From Acanthosepion lycidas (taxonomy: Eukaryota; Mollusca; Cephalopoda; Sepiida; Sepiidae), in contig OZ010590.1 of the NCBI GenBank assembly GCA_963932145.1, positions 51,057,112 through 51,121,111 of the forward strand: a stretch of 64,000 nucleotides of DNA, read 5' to 3'. Numbering within the stretch: position 1 is the first letter of the stretch; each line of letters starts with the position of its first letter. Made by a program: the position numbers and the translations under genes. Below, piece after piece: positions 60,039 through 64,000 of the stretch. Under the pieces are notes generated by a model. The model saw only the letters and a program-made list of their open reading frames with translations. It was not told the DNA's origin and did no database searches.

Positions 60039-60122
60039 GTCAGGGTGGCCGAGCGGTCTAAGGCGCTGCGTTTAGGTCGCAGTCGGGTCTTCCCGGCGTG
60101 GGTTCGAATCCCACTCCTGACA
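60039..60122 (+). tRNA. tRNA-Leu-TAG: tRNA-Leu (UAG), unit 37
   Basis: Consensus copy. Confidence 0.97.
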
Positions 60123-60531
60123 ATTGAACGACGTTATTTTCTTTTGTTTTGTTATGATATATTTAGTCTTTCATGTAAAAAAATGAAAAAGAAAGAGCAT
60201 TAAATTAAAAATCGCGTCTGTTGGCATGTCAATATTACGATCTAGAAGTTATGAAGAGCGTAAAAATACTAAAATGTTAATCATTTTGAAAACGATGCGT
60301 GCAATCGTACTGAACATAGGCTAGCTGTGTAAATTATAGTCATTCTTGAATACTAGACGAGTCCGTGGTCAATGTGCAGAAATTGAATTTGAAAATAAAT
60401 TTATTTTCTTGAAAGTTAACTTTTCCTAAAAGTTTTATTTTCACCGTAATTATTGATGGATTGTGAATTATTTCCGAGCCGAGATATCAAATTGAATTGG
60501 GAAAATAAAAAAAAAACCTATAGGAAAAGCA

Positions 60532-60603
60532 TTCCCACACCGGGAATCGAACCCGGGCCGCCTGGGTGAAAGCCAGGAATCCTAACCACTAGACCATGTG
60601 GGA
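60532..60603 (-). tRNA. tRNA-Glu-TTC: tRNA-Glu (UUC), unit 38
   Basis: Consensus copy. Confidence 0.97.
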
Positions 60604-60983
60604 ACCTGGGGACGATTTGTTGTTACAGGCTAAAGTGTCAAACACGCTTCACACAGTCTTACAGATATCATCCATCTCTCAGTTCCGAAACCGATAATGA
60701 ATCATTGATTTGTATTCGTTATTGTATTGGTTGCTTTCGGAAAATAACATTTTACCTCATACACACCAACCTCATATTCAACACCTGCTTCATACCGCTC
60801 ACTTTTACAGTCAGACGTGACACGCTCTAGAGATTTTTGATGTAAGGCGTAAACAGTACTAGCACCCAAATTTAATCAGCTTTTGTCTGACAATCCATGA
60901 GTAAAATATTTGCATTTAAAATGGATTTCCTATTCCTCATAGAACATTTACAAAAACTACAGGTAAGAGCGATGAACTTGCTG

Positions 60984-61056
60984 GGCCGCGTGGCCTAATG
61001 GAAAAGGCGTCTGACTTCGAATCAGAAGATTGCGAGTTCGAGTCTCGTCGTGGTCG
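60984..61056 (+). tRNA. tRNA-Arg-TCG: tRNA-Arg (UCG), unit 38
   Basis: Identical to the unit 20 copy; the 5' flank has one private A-to-G change (GTAAGAGC). Confidence 0.97.
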
Positions 61057-61670
61057 AATTTTGTTGTTCAACTAGATTCTGAAACCTTCTGGAATTTATT
61101 TCTGTGATACAGCACTGAATGTCCAATTAAGAAAAAGTCGCTCAGCACTAAAGAACAGCCTCTTTTAGTATATACGTAGATTTTCTTGAACTTCAAGTCC
61201 CATTTCTTCCAGCCTTGATAATTTTGTAATTTTTATTTTTTTTTATTTTTTCGGCAGACGTATCAGATTCGAAACATTGTAAATTCAGCTCCATTCGTTA
61301 TTCTCTAGAAGTGGTTTTTAAAATAAAGCAAACATTTCGTGGAAAATTTTGACATGTGCGACAATGCCTGACGAATTCATGCCTCTGATTCCATCGGAGG
61401 TGTCTTGTCACGGAAACATCTACCAAAACTTTGACGTATTTTAATCTCGGAAAAATGCCATCATATCGGGCGACGACAAGTATATTGATAGGTAATAAAT
61501 GTCGTTGGAAAATTAATTTCACACATTGTAATCAAAATAGTTGTTCCGAGAAGCATGAAAATCACCAAATTCGTCTCAGTTGTCCGTATGTGGATTATGA
61601 ACACCGTCAAATATGAAGAAATGATCTATAATGATATTCCAGTTTGACGATCGAGACCAGCAGGCTTTAG

Positions 61671-61754
61671 GTCAGGGTGGCCGAGCGGTCTAAGGCGCTG
61701 CGTTTAGGTCGCAGTCGGGTCTTCCCGGCGTGGGTTCGAATCCCACTCCTGTTT
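61671..61754 (+). tRNA. tRNA-Leu-TAG: tRNA-Leu (UAG), unit 38, damaged 3' end
   Basis: Same GTTT end in place of GACA as unit 28, ten units away. T73 and the opened acceptor end make charging doubtful. Confidence 0.83.
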
Positions 61755-62156
61755 ATTGAACGACGTTATTTTCTTTTGCTATGATATATTTAGTCTTTCA
61801 TGTAAAAAAATGAAAAAGAAAGAGCATTAAATTAAAAATCGCGTCTGTTGGCATGTCAATATTACGATCTAGAAGTTATGAAGAGCGTAAAAATACTAAA
61901 ATGTTAATCATTTTGAAAACGATGCGTGCAATCGTACTGAACATAGGCTAGCTGTGTAAAATATAGTCATTCTTGAATACTAGACGAGTCCGTGGTCAAT
62001 GTGCAGAAATTGAATTTGAAAATAAATTTACTTTCTTGAAAGTTAACTTTTCCTAAAAGTTTTATTTTCACCGTAATTATTGATGGATTGTGAATTATTT
62101 CCGAGCCGAGATATCAAATTGAATTGGGAAAATAAAAAAAACCTATAGGAAAAGCA

Positions 62157-62228
62157 TTCCCACACCGGGAATCGAACCCGGGCCGCCTGGGTGAAAGCCA
62201 GGAATCCTAACCACTAGACCATGTGGGA
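62157..62228 (-). tRNA. tRNA-Glu-TTC: tRNA-Glu (UUC), unit 39
   Basis: Consensus copy. Confidence 0.97.
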
Positions 62229-62608
62229 ACCTGGGGACGATTTGTTGTTACAGGCTAAAGTGTCAAACACGCTTCACACAGTCTTACAGATATCATCCAT
62301 CTCTCAGTTCCGAAACCGATAATGAATCATTGATTTGTATTCGTTATTGTATTGGTTGCTTTCGGAAAATAACATTTTACCTCATACACACCGACCCCAT
62401 ATTCAACACCTGCTTCATACCGCTCACTTTTACAGTCAGACGTGACACGCTCTAGAGATTTTTGATGTAAGGCGTAAACAGTACTAGCACCCAAATTTAA
62501 TCAGCTTTTGTCTGACAATCCATGAGTAAAATATTTGCATTTAAAATGGATTTCCTATTCCTCATAGAACATTTACAAAAACTACAGGTAAGAACGATGA
62601 ACTTGCTG

Positions 62609-62681
62609 GGCCGCGTGGCCTAATGGAAAAGGCGTCTGACTTCGAATCAGAAGATTGCGAGTTCGAGTCTCGTCGTGGTCG
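62609..62681 (+). tRNA. tRNA-Arg-TCG: tRNA-Arg (UCG), unit 39
   Basis: Identical to the unit 20 copy; the last Arg gene in the window. Confidence 0.97.
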
Positions 62682-63295
62682 AATTTTGTTGTTCAACTAG
62701 ATTCTGAAATCTTCTGGAATTTATTGCTGTGATACAGCACTGAATGTCCAATTAAGAAAAAGTCGCTCAGCACTAAAGAACAGCCTCTTTTAGTATATAC
62801 GTAGATTTTCTTGAACTTCAAGTCCCATTTCTTCCAGCCTTGATAATTTTGTAATTTTTATTTTTTTTTATTTTTTCGGCAGACGTATCAGATTCGAAAC
62901 ATTGTAAATTCAGCTCCATTCGTTATTCTCTAGAAGTGGTTTTTAAAATAAAGCAAACATTTCGTGGAAAATTTTGACATGTGCGACAATGCCTGACGAA
63001 TTCATGCCTCTGATTCCATCGGAGGTGTCTTGTCACGGAAACATCTACCAAAACTTTGACGTATTTTAATCTCGGAAAAATGCCATCATATCGGGCGACG
63101 ACAAGTATATTGATAGGTAATAAATGTCGTTGGAAAATTAATTTCACACATTGTAATCAAAATAGTTGTTCCGAGAAGCATGAAAATCACCAAATTCGTC
63201 TCAGTTGTCCGTATGTGGATTATGAACACCGTCAATTATGAAGAAATGATCTATAATGATATTCCAGTTTGACGATCGTGACCAGCAGGCTTTAG

Positions 63296-63379
63296 GTCAG
63301 GGTGGCCGAGCGGTCTAAGGCGCTGCGTTTAGGTCGCAGTCGGGTCTTCCCGGCGTGGGTTCGAATCCCACTCCTGACA
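63296..63379 (+). tRNA. tRNA-Leu-TAG: tRNA-Leu (UAG), unit 39
   Basis: Consensus copy; the last Leu gene in the window. Confidence 0.97.
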
Positions 63380-63786
63380 ATTGAACGACGTTATTTTCTT
63401 TTGTTTTGTTATGATATATTTAGTCTTTCATGTAAAAAAATGAAAAAGAAAGAGCATTAAATTAAAAATCGCGTCTGTAGGCATGTCAATATTACGATCT
63501 AGATGTTATGAAGAGCGTAAAAATACTAAAATGTTAATCATTTTGAAAACGATGCGTGCAATCGTACTGAACATAGGCTAGCTGTGTAAAATATAGTCAT
63601 TCTTGAATACTAGACGAGTCCGTGGTCAATGTGCAGAAATTGAATTTGAAAATAAATTTACTTTCTTGAAAGTTAACTTTTCCTAAAAGTTTTATTTTCA
63701 CCGTAATTATTGATGGATTGTGAATTATTTCCGAGCCGAGATATCAAATTGAATTGGGAAAATAAAAAAAACCTATAGGAAAAGCA

Positions 63787-63858
63787 TTCCCACACCGGGA
63801 ATCGAACCCGGGCCGCCTGGGTGAAAGCCAGGAATCCTAACCACTAGACCATGTGGAA
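63787..63858 (-). tRNA. tRNA-Glu-TTC: tRNA-Glu (UUC), unit 40
   Basis: C2 changed to T (U2-G71). The 5' flank reads AATAGGGAACG where other units have CCTGGGGACG. The anticodon and T arms are consensus. The unit runs out of the window at 64000, before its Arg and Leu genes. Confidence 0.92.
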
Positions 63859-64000
63859 ATAGGGAACGATTTGTTGTTACAGGCTAAAGTGTCAAACACG
63901 CTTCACACAGTCTTACAGATATCATCCATCTCTCAGTTCCGAAACCGATAATGAATCATTGATTTGTATTCGTTATTGTATTGGTTGCTTTCGGAAAATA

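Larger units (their letters stand above)
1..64000. repeat. Tandem array of ~1.6-kb units, each with tRNA-Glu, tRNA-Arg and tRNA-Leu
   Basis: The segment beginning AAAACGATGCGTGCAATCG recurs 40 times in the same orientation (one-base changes at 24493 and 50526). Unit lengths are 1,611 to 1,653 bp, most often 1,627 to 1,631. Each complete unit has a minus-strand tRNA-Glu, then plus-strand tRNA-Arg and tRNA-Leu, in the same order and spacing. Both window ends lie inside the array, so its true length is unknown. Differences between units are mainly single-base changes, short indels and T-run length changes. Tandem multigene tRNA repeats are known in eukaryotes, for example in Xenopus and Entamoeba. 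I do not recognise this Glu/Arg/Leu combination from a named locus. Confidence 0.98.
53769..64000. repeat. Block of units 34-40, apparent duplicate of units 24-30
   Basis: Units start at 53769, 55398, 57027, 58658, 60289, 61916 and 63546 (the last is partial). Units 34-35 have the variant Glu of units 24-27. Units 36-38 have the AAATTATAG / TTTATTTTC start and long A run of unit 28. Unit 38 shares with unit 28 the private GAAACCTTCTGG change and the damaged Leu 3' end. Unit 39 shares with unit 29 the CCGACCCCAT change and the CTGTAGG...AGATGTT tail. The same marker order points to a multi-unit duplication. Confidence 0.75.

Noticed and set aside
1..64000. CRISPR array
   Set aside because: The repeats are 1.6 kb long and contain tRNA genes; there is no short repeat with unique spacers.
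1..64000. Bacterial or phage tRNA cluster
   Set aside because: No encoded CCA ends and no protein genes in 64 kb. T-run terminators follow each gene, and the tRNA sequences are of animal type.

Overview
The whole window is one long tandem array with no unique flanking DNA at either end. A unit of about 1,627 bp is repeated head to tail: 39 complete copies plus the first 455 bases of a 40th. Every complete unit carries the same three tRNA genes. They are tRNA-Glu with anticodon UUC on the minus strand, tRNA-Arg with anticodon UCG on the plus strand, and tRNA-Leu with anticodon UAG on the plus strand. I count 118 tRNA genes (40 Glu, 39 Arg, 39 Leu). None has an intron or an encoded CCA end. Nothing in the window looks like a protein-coding gene.

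The organism is a eukaryote, most likely an animal. CCA is not encoded, the genes carry internal A and B boxes, short T runs follow each gene as RNA polymerase III terminators, and the three tRNA sequences closely resemble animal Glu-UUC, Arg-UCG and Leu-UAG tRNAs. The spacers are AT-rich. I cannot name the species from sequence alone.

Layout of one unit (unit 1 coordinates): spacer 1-241, tRNA-Glu 242-313 (minus), spacer 314-693 between the divergent 5' ends of Glu and Arg, tRNA-Arg 694-766, spacer 767-1382 with a long T-rich tract, tRNA-Leu 1383-1466, then spacer to the next unit. Leu of one unit and Glu of the next point at each other. Spacers look about as conserved as the genes, which indicates recent homogenisation.

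The array is not uniform. Units 1-8 keep an almost exact 1,627-bp period, but many of their Leu and Arg copies carry changes at conserved tRNA positions. Units 9-19 are the most mixed, 1,625-1,652 bp long, and several carry a 23-bp insert. Units 20-22 are 1,611 bp, and their Leu genes have A37 and have lost the nearby T4 terminator; unit 23 is a junction copy. Units 24-27 carry a tRNA-Glu with a changed 5' half. Units 28-33 carry mostly clean genes. Units 34-39 repeat the order and private variants of units 24-29, which points to a multi-unit duplication. All 20 Arg genes from unit 20 on look identical, whereas only 2 of the 19 earlier ones lack a change. All 118 anticodons are unchanged.

Unit starts: 1, 1628, 3255, 4882, 6509, 8136, 9763, 11390, 13016, 14641, 16293, 17920, 19570, 21217, 22867, 24493, 26119, 27746, 29373, 31005, 32616, 34227, 35838, 37491, 39120, 40749, 42380, 44009, 45636, 47266, 48896, 50526, 52155, 53769, 55398, 57027, 58658, 60289, 61916, 63546.
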